Source: Luidia sarsii (taxonomy: Eukaryota; Echinodermata; Asteroidea; Paxillosida; Luidiidae). Taken from it: a DNA stretch of 64,000 nt. Shown here piece after piece: positions 48,340 through 61,400 of this stretch. The notes under the pieces are model-generated. The model ran no database searches and was not told the origin of the DNA. It saw only the letters and a list, made by a program, of their open reading frames with translations. The DNA lies in contig OX465107.1 of the NCBI GenBank assembly GCA_949987565.1, forward strand, positions 19,430,273-19,494,272, read 5' to 3'. The position numbers and the translations under genes were made by a program. Within the stretch, counting starts at the first letter, position 1; each line of letters begins with the position of its first letter.

Positions 48340-49155
48340 TGATGGAGACGGAGATGAGGAGGAGGGAGGGAGTCTGATATGGAGGGAGAGAGGCAGAGAG
48401 ACAGCGAGGCAGAGAGACAGCGAGGCAAATGTCTAGAGAGACAGACAGTGAGAAACATTGAGCAAGATAGAGAGACACAGAGAGACAGAGAGAAACATTG
48501 AGCAAGATAGAGAGACACAGTAAGAAAGATAGTGATACACAAAGAAAGATAGAGAGACAGGGAGACAGGGAGAAAGATAGAGAGGCAGGGAGATGGAGAG
48601 AGACAGTGAGAGAGACAGAGAGAAACATTGAGCAAGACAGAGAGACAGAGAGAGACAGAGAGAAACATTGAGCAAGATAGAGAGACACAGTAAGAAAGAT
48701 AGTGAGACACAAAGAAAGATAGAGAGACAGGGAGACAGTGAGAGAGACAGAGAGACAGGGAGCCAGTGAGAAAGAGACAGGGAGCCAGAGAGAAAGATAA
48801 CAGTGAGAAAGATAGAGAGACAGAGACAGAGAGAAAGAGAACAGTGAGAAAGATAGAGAGACAGAGACAGAGAGAAAGAGAGACAGTGAGAAAGATAGAG
48901 AGACAGAGACAGAGAGAAAGAGAACAGTGAGAAAGATAAAGAGACAGAGACAGAGAGAAAGAGAGACAGTGAGAAACATAGAGAGACAGGGAGCCGGTGA
49001 GAAAGATAGTGAGAGAGACGGCGAGAGACAGATAGGCAGAGAGACAGAGACAGCGACAGAGAGACAGCGAGACAGTGAAACACAGAGAGAGAGACAGAGA
49101 CAGTGAGACAGACAGAGATCCAGGGATAGGCAGAGAGGCACAGGGAGAGAGAGGG
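48340..49155. repeat. GA-rich minisatellite
   Basis: Longer imperfect units such as GAGAAACATTGAGCAAGATA (48450, 48492, 48627, 48661) and AACAGTGAGAAAGATAGAGA recur, so this is a minisatellite within GACA/GA sequence. The purine strand is plus. Confidence 0.9.
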
Positions 49156-49954
49156 GAATAGAAGGAACCAGCAGGGAGCCAAATCATCCCCTTCTCGTCC
49201 CCAAGCCATCAGCGGGCCGACTAGGAGGAATAGGAGCGGGGATTGTTTTCACTTCCGCCACTGAGATTTTTTAAAAAGAAGAAAACGATGCAAAGTCTCA
49301 TTCAATGGCCCCCGGGGGACTTTGTACTTTTCTTTTTTCCTGGAGGGATGAATAGGAGAGGAGGGAGGAGGGGGGGGGAGAAGAAGGAAAGAGACAGAGA
49401 CAGAGAGGGAGGAGGGAGGAGAAAAGAAATTGGTGGACTGGATTTGGGGGATGGCACGAAACGAAAGACCAACAAAAGGTTGGTGTATTTATAGATGTTG
49501 ACTATTGTGATGGGTGACACAGAGAGCTGGACTGGGTCAAGAGGGAGGTGCCTTTGTTTGAATCTCTCTCCTCAGTCTTTCCTTCACTTTCCACAACTCG
49601 GTTTGCATGTATTCACAGCAGCCTTGCCTAAATACTGGCATAAAAGGGAAAGGAGATCGCGTGTATTTTTTCCCATTATTAAGCACTGTAAAATAAAACC
49701 TTGTCAGATTTTCATGAAGCAGGGCACCAAACATTCAATACCTATCAAATCCAATTCAACAAGAATTGCCAATCGAGTGAGAAAAAAAACCCCATCTGCC
49801 TGCACTATATTTTCATGTGTGAATTAGACTTTTCTGCAATTCTCCAAAGGCAAATTGTCTATTTCTTGGAAGGGTTAGACTATTGTCTCGTTTACAATCT
49901 TTCATTCTGTGCAACACAACTGTTGAGAATATTGATTTGTTTAAAAAAATATAT

Positions 49955-50090
49955 ATTGTTGAAAAATTGGCAAAGAAAACTTTTACTGGATTGGGACTAA
50001 GGGCTGGATAGCTCAGATGGTAGGATCACTGGTAGGTTATTCACGAGGTCTCGGGTTCAAATCCAGGTCCAGTCAAAGGTATTTTTCAAA
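49955..50090 (+). mobile_element. SINE-A head-to-head composite
   Basis: The plus strand carries a good head (GGGCTGGATAGCTCAGATGG, B-box GGTTCAAATCC, then AGGTCCAGTCAAAGG). Directly before it lies an inverted SINE-A tail (GAAAAATTGGCAAAGAAAAC then TTTTACTGGATTGGGA). Two copies in opposite orientation are fused with almost no spacer. It sits next to the retrotransposon remnant at 50366-50575. Confidence 0.6.
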
Positions 50091-50365
50091 ACCCGTTAAT
50101 ATTTGCATCACAACGCTCTAACAATGTTCAGATACTTGAAAGAAGACAAAATCTTTAACAAAAAAAGGGGGAATAAGGACTGTTAATTGGGAAGAACTAG
50201 GTTGAACATAGGCTTTTTATTTTGCATATAAAATGCTTCAGTGAACAACAGCCCTCGAGAATTTAAGAAAAAAATCCCAAAGCCCAAACAATGGTCCACA
50301 GCATCTCAACAGAGAAGTTATAAAAAGTGATGGTAAAATTAAAAGGATTAAAAAGAATTGGTTTA

Positions 50366-50575
50366 TTATGTAAGGAGGAATTTATGTACTCGGCCTTTGA
50401 AGGCTTGAAGACCAGAGCAGAAGATTGTACCAACGGCATGGTCAGGGTGACTATTCCAAATTCTAACAGCCGTGTGGATAAAACTTCTATCAAGAGAGTG
50501 AGTCCTTGAAGCAGGGATTGTCAGAGCATGATCAGGTTTTGCAGAATTAAATCGTGTCGTGCGCCGGCTACTGGT
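50366..50575 (-). pseudogene. Non-LTR retrotransposon, extreme C-terminal fragment of reverse transcriptase ORF
   Basis: The minus strand encodes SSRRTTRFNSAKPDHALTIP and then RTHSLDRSFIHTAVRIWNSH, continuing to a stop after HKFLLT. The pattern R-(T/S)-x-SF-x-(T/R)-A-x-R-x-WN-x-(L/H)P followed by F-K-R is the conserved tail of many CR1/L2/jockey-like reverse transcriptases. Only this tail is present. Upstream sequence shows no polymerase motifs, so the copy is strongly 5'-truncated. A SINE lies immediately 3' of it (49955-50090). The clade is uncertain. Confidence 0.65.
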
Positions 50576-50904
50576 TAAAATGTAAAAAAGAAGAAAGATA
50601 TTTTTGACCAGAATCAAAGAATCCTAGTTGGCTTTTACTGTCCATTCGTTTCATCGGTTCTGCCTCGTGAAAACAAGAACAAGATGACAGACTGACCAAA
50701 TGTACACACTCCATCTACTTCAACAGATCGGCTCGCAGCATTTGTTCGCATGGATGAGTAAAAGGATTCCAGCGTTTTAATCCTCAAAAATTCCCCATGA
50801 GAGAAGTGGTTTCCTCATTAGCCGCAGAGAAGAAGCAAATCCCAGTGACTGTTATTATGCCCTTTGTTCAGGCGCGATGTTTAACATCTGATGTAAGATG
50901 GGGG

Positions 50905-51566
50905 GGGGGTAGGGAAGCAGAGTGGGCAGAGAGTGAGGAGGGAGGGGAGAGAGGGGAGAGAGGGAGAGAGGAAGAGAGCAAGAGGGAGGGAGAGAGGGGA
51001 GAGAGGGGAGAGAGGGAGAAAGGGAGAGAGGGAGAAAGGGAGAGAGGGAGAGAGGGAGAGACAGACAGTCAGACAGACAGACAGACAGTGAGCAAGAGGG
51101 AGGGAGAGAGGGAGAGAGAGAGAGTAAGAAAGGGTGAGAGAGAGGGAGAGAGGGATAGAGAGAGGTGGAGAGAGGAGAAACATACAGGCATACAGAGGTG
51201 GAGAGAGACAGACAGACAGAGGCGGGGATACAGACAGACAGACAGAGGGACAGGAGAGGAGGGGAGAGAGTGAGAAGGAGAGAGAGACAGACAGACAGAG
51301 ACAATAACAGGGAGAGAGAGAGGGGGAGAGGGGGAGGAAGGGAGAAATAGAGCAAGAAAGAGAGAGACAGAGACACAGAGGCAGACAGACAGAGATGGGG
51401 GAAATGGGAGAGAGAGCGAGAAAGAGTGAGAGACGGAGAGAGACAGAGACAGTCTAGCAGACACAGACACAGAGCAAGAAAGAGTGACGGAGACAGAGAG
51501 AGACAGAGACAGAAACAGAAACAGAGAGGAAACAGAGAGACAACGACAGACAGCGAGAGTGAAAAT
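50905..51566. repeat. GA/GACA microsatellite array
   Basis: GGGAGAGA units, several (CAGA)n stretches (51060-51090, 51210-51250) and mixed GA. The purine strand is plus. Confidence 0.9.
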
Positions 51567-52203
51567 CTGGGACACAAAGATAAACCACTCGGACAATATT
51601 TGCCCGTCTCTGCAAACAGGGCCTACCAAAGTGCCATCACTGGCCAAGTGATGTATGACTGGCGAGCAAAGAGTGGATTCAGAAGACGGGACAAAAGAGA
51701 GCTGGTGGTAATCATGCTCAGAGAAGGAAGTGACCGGACACTATTGGGCCAGCATCATGCCATTACAGTTGCTTCTTCTTCTTTTTGTAAAGCTTGTTGT
51801 TGTTGCTTTCTCTATTAATCATCCACAAATGCCTCTTTGAACAAGCACTTCTGTCTCTTTTTCCCCCCTCCATTTTATTCAAAGGATGTCATCGGATGTA
51901 TTTATTCAGGCGAATTGAGAGGTGCTCCGTTATGCTGGCAAGCATCTTAAGGAGCACGACAAAGAGACAGATTTAGCTCAGATATTTTTTTTCTTTTCCT
52001 GTTTGTTTCAGTTTTGGAGAGGGCTTAGAGAAATGTGGCCGGCAGAATTTTCAGAACTGAGAAATGTGTGTGCATCTTCATTTCCTAAAATACACAAAAA
52101 GGAGAAATTCAAGGAAAGGGTCAAGAGGACCCAGGATTAACATATGGGAAGAACAGGCCACTTGAGAAATCTTTTTTTTTTTTTAAGTGCAGGAAAAAAT
52201 GAT

Positions 52204-52388
52204 TACAGTAAAATCGCAATGACTTGAAAACGATTAACTAGAACCTCCGTTTACCTCGAACGCATACTGTATTCCCGACAAAAGAATAGGCCTACACATG
52301 TAGGTACAAAATTGTTTAACTCGAATGCTGGATAACTCAAACTTTTCATCCATTCCCCTGGAGTTCAACTTATCGAGATTTTACAGTA
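52204..52388. mobile_element. Pogo/Tc1-like MITE
   Basis: It starts TACAGTAAAATCGCAATGAC and ends with the reverse complement of TACTGTAAAATCTCGATAAG. The CAGTAAAA(T/C)C terminus with a flanking TA target site is typical of pogo/Tigger-derived miniature elements. It is 185 bp with no transposase. Confidence 0.75.
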
Positions 52389-52838
52389 TGTTCATGGATT
52401 TTAAACTCTGAAATTAAGACGAGCCTACAAGCCGGAATTGTTTTCATCAACAGTGTATACCCTGCCCATACCCCCCCCCAAAAAAAAACGATACAAATCT
52501 GCACAAACCAAGATTATTTGGTACTCAGATTGTCATAGAAAGAAAATGTCAATTGCTACTTGACCAACAACAACTTCAAAAAGGTCTCAAGGGCAGAATC
52601 TTTCTGCTGAGGCACAGAACTGATTTTCACGGTTGCGGTTCAATATCACAGTTCCATCGGATCCCAACGGCATACTGTACAAGCACCTTGTTTATTTGTT
52701 TGTTTGTTCTTTAAAAAATAAAGGTACAAAGGTAAGGTGGGTGGGTAACCAAATCCTCGCCTTGATACCCCCACCCACCCTTCCCCACATGGCAAATCTA
52801 AGCTGCTTTCCAAGGCTCTAAGAGAAATTAGCAGGTGA

Positions 52839-53110
<272 letters not shown>

Positions 53111-53430
53111 GGGGGGGGGGGGGGCTGGATTTAACAAGGTGGAATAGGACTGATCCATACCTCGATTCAGCGGCCTGAGCACAGACATACAGGGCCGGAA
53201 TGATCGCTTGGACACGTACACATAGGGCTAAGGCTATTATAGGAGTTGTCTTACCAATTACTACTCCCCCATCACACACAGCAAAAGGGATTGGCACACT
53301 TACATATCACACACACACTGATCAATGGGGATATTGATATCAGTAAGATCACTTTACTTCTTTATTTATTTGGCAGCTTGTTTAGATCCATTTCTTTCCT
53401 CAGCCCTGGTTTTTTTTTCTCCCCCCCCCC

Positions 53431-53535
53431 ACCTCTCTCTCTCTTTCTTTCCCCTGTCTTTCTCTCTCTTTCTCTCTATCTTTTTTTCTTTTTTTCTCTC
53501 CCTCTCTTTCTCCCTCTCTCGTTCTCTCTCGCTCA
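53431..53535. repeat. CT microsatellite
   Basis: (CT)n with TTT interruptions. The pyrimidine strand is plus. A C run and T run precede it. Confidence 0.85.
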
Positions 53536-54268
53536 AAAAAGAAGAAGGTCAAGGTAATTTCGGCCATATTGTTCAACTTTTTTTTCTTAACAGCGAGTCT
53601 TGCAAACAAAAATATACACATGAAAATATGTACTTGTATGTATATGCTTAAACATCAACGCAGAAATGTGATGTTCCATTTGCTTCAGCCACAAAAAAGA
53701 AGAAGAAAGAAACAAAATAATGATCAGGAAATTTCAAATTTCGATCCTAAGTCTCCTGCTTTAACGGCAGCCCCGAAAAAAGACCTTCTTTTTTTTTTCT
53801 TTTTTTTTCTTCCTTCAAACAAAAGAATGGGACCTTTTTTATTTTATTTTAGAAAAGCCCTACAAGGATGGAAAATGCCCTGGCCTTTTCAATAAGTCAA
53901 TAATGTAAATGTCCGGCAAAAAATGATTTCAATTTTAGAGGGTTCCGCCACTCCAAGAGGCTGCAACGGTCTGCCTGCCAGTTGGGTTCAGCTAAAGCCA
54001 CGTTTCCACTGGACTAAAAATTGAACCGAGACGACGGTTAAATTTCCAATGGTCAAAACCCCGGCCAAAATTGATGGAGTCGCTTAAAGAGTGAAAATTC
54101 ATTCCCTGGGTATTAAATAGGATCACAAACCAAACTGTGATGTGATGGCAACTGTTTTTGTAATTGCAGTTGTGATTTGTCTGGAGAATTGCAAACAAAG
54201 AGAGCCACAAAGCTCTAAAATGAAAATTTCCAAAAATATTAAAATACACAAACCTGAAATTAGAGTAA

Positions 54269-54435
54269 TATGCAAAAATGTTGCAAACTGGTTACTGCCT
54301 AAAATGACCAAAATGCATCTATCAAAAATTAGGAGGGCCGGACGTTTCAATCCTAGCAGGACCTTTTTTCTCATTCTGCCTTTGAGAAAGGTCCTGCTAG
54401 GATCAAAACATCAGACCCTCCAATTTTTTGGGGGG
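54269..54435. mobile_element. FB1 copy with both arms
   Basis: The left arm (ATATGCAAAAATGTTGCAAA to about 54368) and the right arm (from TGAGAAAGGTCCTGCTAGGA to 54424) are inverted repeats. The copy ends at a T-run/G-run junction (54424-54435). Confidence 0.7.
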
Positions 54436-55080
54436 AAAAAAGAGAGAAAAGAATAAACAAAGTGATGGGTGCTTAAATATCGGTTACAGGACAGCTTCCA
54501 GACGAATAATCGTATGAGCGAAACCCAAAGTAAATGATGATGGCCGCACCAGCGCGTTCCATATGTGTTTATTAGCAGGGAGGAAGATGCGTCCCCTTGC
54601 GGGAGCCCCATGCCGGCACAGGGAGGCCCCACTGTTCCTCATTATCAAAATGGCGGGGGAACAGCCCCCCCCCCCCCATATCATTGCCTGTACCCGCAGC
54701 CCGGTAGCGCACAGACGCGGCAGCGAGCGGGAAGGAGAGTGAGTGGAGGGAGGTTGTGGGGGGGGGGGGGGGCCACCGTAAACAGCTCCTATTCCAAGAG
54801 ACCTGATGGAATCTGACCCACTTAAGACTGCCTAATGACATGCTCGCTTCTGGAGGGACAAGTGGGAGCCAGAGAGAGAGAGAGAGAGAGAGGAGGGGGG
54901 AAGAGGGGAGTTAGAGACGGGGAGGGGGGAGGAGGCGGAGGAGGAGACAGAAAAGAAAATCTGACGGAGAATCTTGAGGAAGGAACAGGACACCATGCTG
55001 CAACTCCAGCTGTGGTGCATTACGTGAGCGGAGAGACTAAAAAAAACGCACAATGAGAAGGGCCTTACGGGTGAGATGTT

Positions 55081-55190
55081 AAGCACTCCGAGATGGTAGG
55101 CACTCTTAGATTGTAGACACTCTAAGATGGTAGACACTCTGAGATGGTAGACACTCTGAGACGGTAGGTACTGAGATGTTTAGGCACTTC
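55081..55190. repeat. 18-19 bp tandem repeat
   Basis: About six copies of GAGATGGTAGACACTCT with substitutions. Confidence 0.8.
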
Positions 55191-55324
55191 AGACTGGACA
55201 ACGTGAAAGAAATTCTTCCCAAGTGCATCATCCCGAAAGACAAACCACGATTAAAAAAAATTAATAATAATAAAAAATCACCACCACACACAAAAAATAC
55301 CTCTATTCTAAGACCCAATCTGTC

Positions 55325-55503
55325 AGGTTTTGAATTCGTTGAAAAATAGCAAAGCAAACTTTGACTGGACCCGAGGATTTGAACCAGAGACCTGTGGTTT
55401 TGCATTTACCATCTGAGCTATCCTGCTCTCAGATGGTTGGCCTTCGCAAATACAGTGTGGTCAGCTAGTCTTTGCCGGGGTGGGGGCGCCAGTCAGAAGC
55501 AGT
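55325..55503 (-). mobile_element. SINE-A, near full length
   Basis: The minus strand has a 5' block TCTGACTGGCGCCCCCACCC, a central GCGAAGGCCAACCATCTGAG, A-box TAGCTCAGATGG, B-box GGTTCAAATCC and AAAGTTTGCTTTGCTATTTT. This is one of the most complete copies. Confidence 0.7.
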
Positions 55504-55780
55504 CAACCAGTTTTGAATTCAAGAAACCCGGCCATTTCAAGGTAAAAGAACCTCAAGTCCTTCCTGGTTTGATCACCTATCGTGACAGATTTTTTTAGGC
55601 CTCCGAGCTCAACCAACCACTGGCAAAAAGTAGAGTGATGTGGGAAGTGGGGGGGGGGGGGAACCCACCAAACAAATTGCACCAACGACTGGAGGTGCTG
55701 TGACCCAGCAAAGGAATTCCAAATATACATGTAGGGGTTGGGAGAAACAGAGCCATGCCCTGGACCCTCCGCAAAGATCC

Positions 55781-55813
<33 letters not shown>

Positions 55814-56039
55814 TCTCCTCCCCTCCCTGCCCTCCCCTCCCGCTGGATTGCCAGGGAGGAGGGTTTAGGGCTGGGGAAGAGGGGAGAAGGGAAGGGACTG
55901 GAGTGAGGGGTTGGAGGCACTCACACACAGAGGCCTCAGTCTGCAGCAGTGTTATTCGTGAAAGGGGTTTTTCTGAGGTGGATGGTTGGTGGACGGTCGG
56001 CTTTGACATCGATCATGTGGCCACTGCCGCTACAAGTGT

Positions 56040-56300
56040 GGGGAGAGTGTGGGGAGAGAGCCCACATGAGAGAGGGAGAGAGGGGGAAGGAGAGGGAGGG
56101 AAGGAGAGGGAGGGAGAGGGGCACAAAAGGAGAGGAGAGAGGGGAGAGGCAGAGGGAAGGAGAGAGGAGGGGAGAAGATAAGGATGAGATAGAGGGAAGG
56201 GAGGGAGAAGCAGATAGACAGACAGTCAAAGATAGACAGACAGAGAGACAAAAAAAGAGAGATAGAGGAGGAAGAGAGACAGAAAGAGACCGACAAGCTG
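56040..56300. repeat. GA/GGGA microsatellite array
   Basis: GGGAGAGA units, then a GACA stretch. The purine strand is plus. Confidence 0.9.
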
Positions 56301-57069
56301 AGAGGCAATGGGCTTCTCTTCCCCTTTCAACCTCATCCAAGATCTCCTCATATATTCCTTTCAACTCCCTACTTTAAATCCAGAAACTCCACGCAGATGC
56401 TCGGATGCCAACAACAACCCCATCCCAACCCCTCCCCCACCTCCCCCTCGCGCCACCACCTCCTCCTCCTACATGTACTCCTCAAAATGCAAATATTCCT
56501 CCCCCCCTCTCTCCCTCCCTCCATCGGAGCGGGGCTTGCGGAGAAATCAATAACGAGAATGAGGAGGGGAATCTTGGGGAATGGAAAAAGGCCTGGCGGA
56601 TTGGGCCCCACTATGCACGGCCACTTGCCCATCCCAGGGATTCGTCTCGGCCCTTCTTTTCTCTGTCTCTATCTCTTTCTTTCTCTCTCTATCTCTCCAT
56701 CTTGCATGAAGCCCCGGCTCATAATAAATTGCAGAGGGGGAGGGGGGGGGGTTGAATCTACCATAAAAAGAAATGCAAACTACTATTAAAATTTTATCTT
56801 CTTGCGATCATGATTTTTTTTTTTTAATGCATACGACTCGACGAGGGAAGAGGGAGGGAGTGGTGTGTGAGCAAATTAAGTGTCACCACACACTCCCCCC
56901 CCCAACTCCCCTTCCCTCCCCAATCCCGGCAGCCTCCTATATCCCTGCGATTCCCGGCCACTCTGTAGCTGTGCTAGTTGAATAATAGCACGCAATTATA
57001 CCTCAAGCGATGGTAATGCGATTTGAATGTGGTAGGTCAATATGGAAAAGGGACACGCGAGAAGCAAAT

Positions 57070-57145
57070 AGGAGGGGGAGGGGGAGGGGAGAGAGAGAGA
57101 GAGAAAGAGAGACATAGAAAAAGAGATAGAGATAGAGAGAGAGAG

Positions 57146-57184
<39 letters not shown>

Positions 57185-57665
57185 AAGAGAGAGACATAGA
57201 GAGATAGAGAGAGACAGAGAGAAAGAGAGACATAGAGAAAGAGATAGAGATAGAGAGAGAGAGAAAGAGAGAGAAAGAGAGAAAGAGAAAGAAAGACAGA
57301 GAGAGACATAGAGAGATAGAGAGAGAAAGAGAAAGAGAAAGAGAATAAGGAGAGAGAGAAATAGAGTGAGAGAGAAATGGAGAAAGAGGGAGAGAGAGAA
57401 AGAGAGAGAGAGTTACAGAGGGAGATAGAGAGAGAAAGTGGAGGAGAGAGAGAGGGAGAGATTGGAGGAGAGAGAGGGGAGGGGAGGGGAGGGGGGAGGG
57501 AAAAACGAGAGGGCAACAGACAAACAGACAGCTGTACAGACTGATAAAGAGACAGAGAAGGTACAAGAGAGAGAGAAAGAGAGACCAAGAGAGCTGGTGA
57601 GAGAGAAAGAAAGAGAAGCAGAGAGAAAAATGTACAGACACACACACACACAAGAGAGAGATAGA
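57070..57665. repeat. GA/GAAA microsatellite with duplicated block
   Basis: A block of about 120 bp (GAGACATAGAAAAAGAGATA onward, from 57109) is repeated from about 57227. GA/GACA sequence and a short (CA)n follow. Confidence 0.9.
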
Positions 57666-58223
57666 AATGAGCATGGACTGCATTATGTATAGGGGCACAG
57701 AATGCTGCAAAGACACCTGTGAGCCCTTGTGTCTCAAATGCCAAGGCAAAAGCATTAGACTCAAGGAACCCACCCATGCGGCACAATTTGCCGCGGAATG
57801 GCTGAAGGCCACACGGGTCTGGCTCCTCCAAACCCTCCCACCTCCAGTATTCAAGATGCATACCTTCAAGTCTGGGCACTATACCCCTCATGGGCATCCT
57901 CCCCCCCCCCCGTCCCGCCCCCTGACCTTCCCCCTCCATCCATGTTTTTTTTTTTCACACTGATGACGACGATTACATGAAGGTGGCCATAATTTCAGAT
58001 ACATCTTTTCTTTTAGTGGGGGGGGGGAGCATTCAGCACATCTCTGGTGGTTACCCGCATAACTAATTTTTCATCCAGATATATAATATGCACACACGTA
58101 CACGTACACGTATACTAATCATGTGCATTCATTTTGGCTATTTGCAGAGTAGCACACGATGGCCTTGCCCACTGTTTGCTGTCTAGGACGAGGCTGAAAA
58201 AGACACACAAAAAAATCAATTCG

Positions 58224-58262
58224 GCATACGAGAAAGGCCCTGCTAGGGGTTGAAAAGCTATT
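58224..58262. mobile_element. FB1 decayed right-arm core
   Basis: ACGAGAAAGGCCCTGCTAGG then GGTTGAAA matches the FB1 core. The rest of the arm is not recognisable. Confidence 0.35.
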
Positions 58263-58567
58263 CCGACTCGGGAAAATTGTACGTGTGTAATTCCCTCCGG
58301 ACGACGGAAACCAACTGAGTATCCTGTCATCAGTTAATTGCAGACAAAGACAATCCTTGTCCACAATACCAAAAACCATTTTCAGATACGGGATTCCTTC
58401 TTTTAAAAAAAATAAAAAATTGTGCTTAATTTCAAAAGAAAAAAACATGCACAACCTTCAAAAGGCAAGCAAATTTCCTTTCTACTTGGGTTTGTCTCCC
58501 ACTTGTTCTGTTGAGAGATGGTTACAAGGGTCTGTAGCGAAGACACTACAAAACCATACTACCACAC

Positions 58568-58695
58568 TCATGAAATAAACAAAGTGAAGGAAAAATAACA
58601 AGGACATTTTAAACAATTTGACTGGACCGGGATTTGAACTCGAGACCTCTGGTTTTCTTACCATCTGAGCTATCCAGCCCTTAGATGGCGGCCTC
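58568..58695 (-). mobile_element. SINE-A copy
   Basis: The minus strand has GCCGCCATCTAAGGGCTGGA, A-box TAGCTCAGATGG, B-box GAGTTCAAATCC, CGGTCCAGTCAAATTG and a TTCCTTCACTTTG tail. It lacks the GCGCCCCCACC block, where a T-run sits instead. Confidence 0.65.
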
Positions 58696-59203
58696 TTTTT
58701 TTTTTCAAACATAAAAATCCCAGTGCCATAATCCATCTGTGGAGAGCTCTACCCCCTTTTTTTGAAGCGCATTTTGCTATTGTATTAAAAATGCGACAAG
58801 CTGTTTAAGTCTAAGGTACAGTGGGGTGGGGGAGCTGTTTAAAGAAAAAAAATGTTCCTCATAAAACCCACGCTTGAGCTGTGTATGCTGAAGGCAGAAG
58901 CGGCCCTGAGAATTGGTCTCTCTCTATAGTATAAATAATAAAGGCACAAACTGGACAAGTGATACACGCACAAGCGGTACAGGTAACTCACCAGGGATGC
59001 AAGTGTAATGCAAGACGTTCTCCTCAAGGCTAAAAGCAGACACTGCTTGTTAATTTTACACACACACAAAATACTCTATCACCTGTTGCAGGTCAGCAGT
59101 GACCAGGCAACCCCCCCCCCCCAAAAAAAAAAAAACACCACCCAACAACCTTCACTACAACATCCTTATCTGAGACGCAGTGATTGACACTCTTAATAGT
59201 ACA

Positions 59204-59360
59204 GGGGTGGATTTCACAAAGCCTTACGATCCATCGTAACTCAACTTACGATGGACAACCCTTCGTAAGTTGTGATAGGCCGTAAGCGTATAGTTTCTGT
59301 GCATCGCTAATCGTTTTGCGATTAATCGTAAGTTACGACGAGTTTGGTGAAATCGACCCC
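59204..59360. mobile_element. GATTTCAC-type foldback MITE
   Basis: It is 157 bp. The ends GGGGTGGATTTCAC and GTGAAATCGACCCC are inverted. The interior repeats ACTTACGATG/CGTAAGTT in both orientations. Confidence 0.7.
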
Positions 59361-60424
59361 AGGTCCCATATATCAGCCACGGGCTTCTTTCACAGCTGAT
59401 AACTCTCACAAAATAAAACACAAATTAAAAAAAAAAATCCCATTGTCATGGATGAAGACTGATTTCACAATCGTGAATATTACGCCTACATGAAAATCCT
59501 ACAGGTTGGCCCAAATGACAGATGGACACCGAAGAATGCCTGCGGAGTGTGACACAGAAGTGCATGGGAGCAAAACGAAATCTAGAACTTTGATCCTTTT
59601 GGCACTAAAAGTACATTTACTATAAATACATGTACATGTATGAGTGCTTTCCCCCACAAAAAGGAAGAAAACAGGTGAGAAGATTGCGAGGCCATGCGTT
59701 CTGTTCTCAGACGGACACACAGCATCGCGTTTCTTTGATTTTCTTTTGATTTCACAGCGGGCAGTTCCTCCGCAGTATACACAATGCGCTGATTGACCAC
59801 TGATTGACAGTGTTCCTCATTAGCAACAGTGTCGGGGAGACGGTCAGCCTACTCCCACACGGCAGTCCGGCTGTCAAACGACTCCCCTCCGAAGGAAGTC
59901 TCCGTACATTGTTGCCCCGCGTCCGACTCTGATTACCCTCAGTAATAATAAACGCACGGCCACAGTGTACTGTTGGAGGAGAGCGTGGGTCGCGCAGGAG
60001 AAGAGGAAAAGGGAGGGTGCGGCAATGTTCTTGTCCTAATTGAAAAATGCGCCGATCGCCCAAGCACGGGATATAGTAGTCTGTTCGAAAAAGCAATTGA
60101 AAATCTAGGCAAGCATAACCGTCCAAGAAAAAAAAAAGCGGGGAGTGGGGGGGCGGGGAGGTAAGAGTTCATATTGTGGGCAAGGAAACCATATCAAGCC
60201 ATACACATCGCCAAATAACGAGAAACTGATAAGAGACTTTGCTTACAAGTGTAATTGCAATTTTGTTTTGTAATGGAAGAACGCTCTCTGCCTTGTTGGG
60301 ATTCTGTTGTCTGACTTCCTCTAACAAGGAAAAGGAAACCACAGTAAAACACATCCCGCAGGGTGGCCGATACTTTGCCACAAATCTGATTACGGAATTG
60401 ATTGGGTTGAAAGCTGTTTGGGTT

Positions 60425-60426
<2 letters not shown>

Positions 60427-60477
<51 letters not shown>
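60427..60477. repeat. GA microsatellite at assembly gap
   Basis: Pure (GA)n runs directly into the N gap. The assembly probably broke inside this repeat. Confidence 0.9.
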
Positions 60478-60677
60478 NNNNNNNNNNNNNNNNNNNNNNN
60501 NNNNNNNNNNNNNNNNNNNNNNNNNNNNNNNNNNNNNNNNNNNNNNNNNNNNNNNNNNNNNNNNNNNNNNNNNNNNNNNNNNNNNNNNNNNNNNNNNNNN
60601 NNNNNNNNNNNNNNNNNNNNNNNNNNNNNNNNNNNNNNNNNNNNNNNNNNNNNNNNNNNNNNNNNNNNNNNNNNNNN
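60478..60677. other. Assembly gap, 200 N
   Basis: Exactly 200 N directly after a (GA)n run. The true length is unknown. Confidence 0.95.
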
Positions 60678-61400
60678 GTCTGTTGATCCCACCTCTGTGA
60701 TAGCTTTTTACAAGAAGGGAGGGGAAATGAATTAGTCAACAAATAATAATAATAATGGATGAAATTTCAAACTAAATCAAACAGAAAAATCATCAAATTT
60801 TAAATCTCTCATTCCTGTAATTGAAACACAATGTACCTAATTTGGACACTGGATGGAATAATTTCAGCCCCTATAGGTTAAAGGCAGAGCTTTTGAATAT
60901 CTGAAACCAGATTAATCAAGAAACAGTTAAATATGGTGACTTTTTGTTCTTCTTTATTTCCAATTCAAACCAGTCCAGCTATATACTTTCAACTGTATAA
61001 AATATGGTTCCGCATAATCTCAACGAGTGCTGACCATGATATGAAAAGATTGTCACACCGCAATTGTTTAGGTCAGACCCTGCCCAAAATTGTTTTTTAC
61101 CTCTCTATAAAAAAAAAGGAGTTCATGAACAACTGTTGAAAGAAAAGCACTTTATATGTTGGGCTATTCAATCCTATCCGAATGATCGTGAGGAGAAATT
61201 AAGAGAACCCTCGGCCCCACCCAGGAAAAAAAGAAGAAGAAGAATTCCTTTGGATGCTTCTACCAGGCAATCTGATATTCTACGCCGAAACGAACGGGAA
61301 TATAACTACATGTATGAGGCACGGCCGGCACAGACATACAGACAAACAGACGCCAAAGGAACGGAAATGAAATGCACACTTAAAGAAGCTTCCCACTCAC

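Larger units (their letters stand above)
59361..61400. other. Intron sequence, nothing called
   Basis: Unique sequence interrupted by a GA tract and an N gap. It lies on the downstream side (in the minus direction) of the candidate promoter. No exon is recognisable. Confidence 0.4.

Noticed and set aside
58992..59029. 38-nt exon-like segment with TTTTAG acceptor and GTGAGT donor on the minus strand
   Set aside because: Its possible translation (LEENVLHYTCIP) does not match the SH3 or linker of Trio/Kalirin. It was treated as a chance pseudo-exon and shows that good splice motifs occur at random here.
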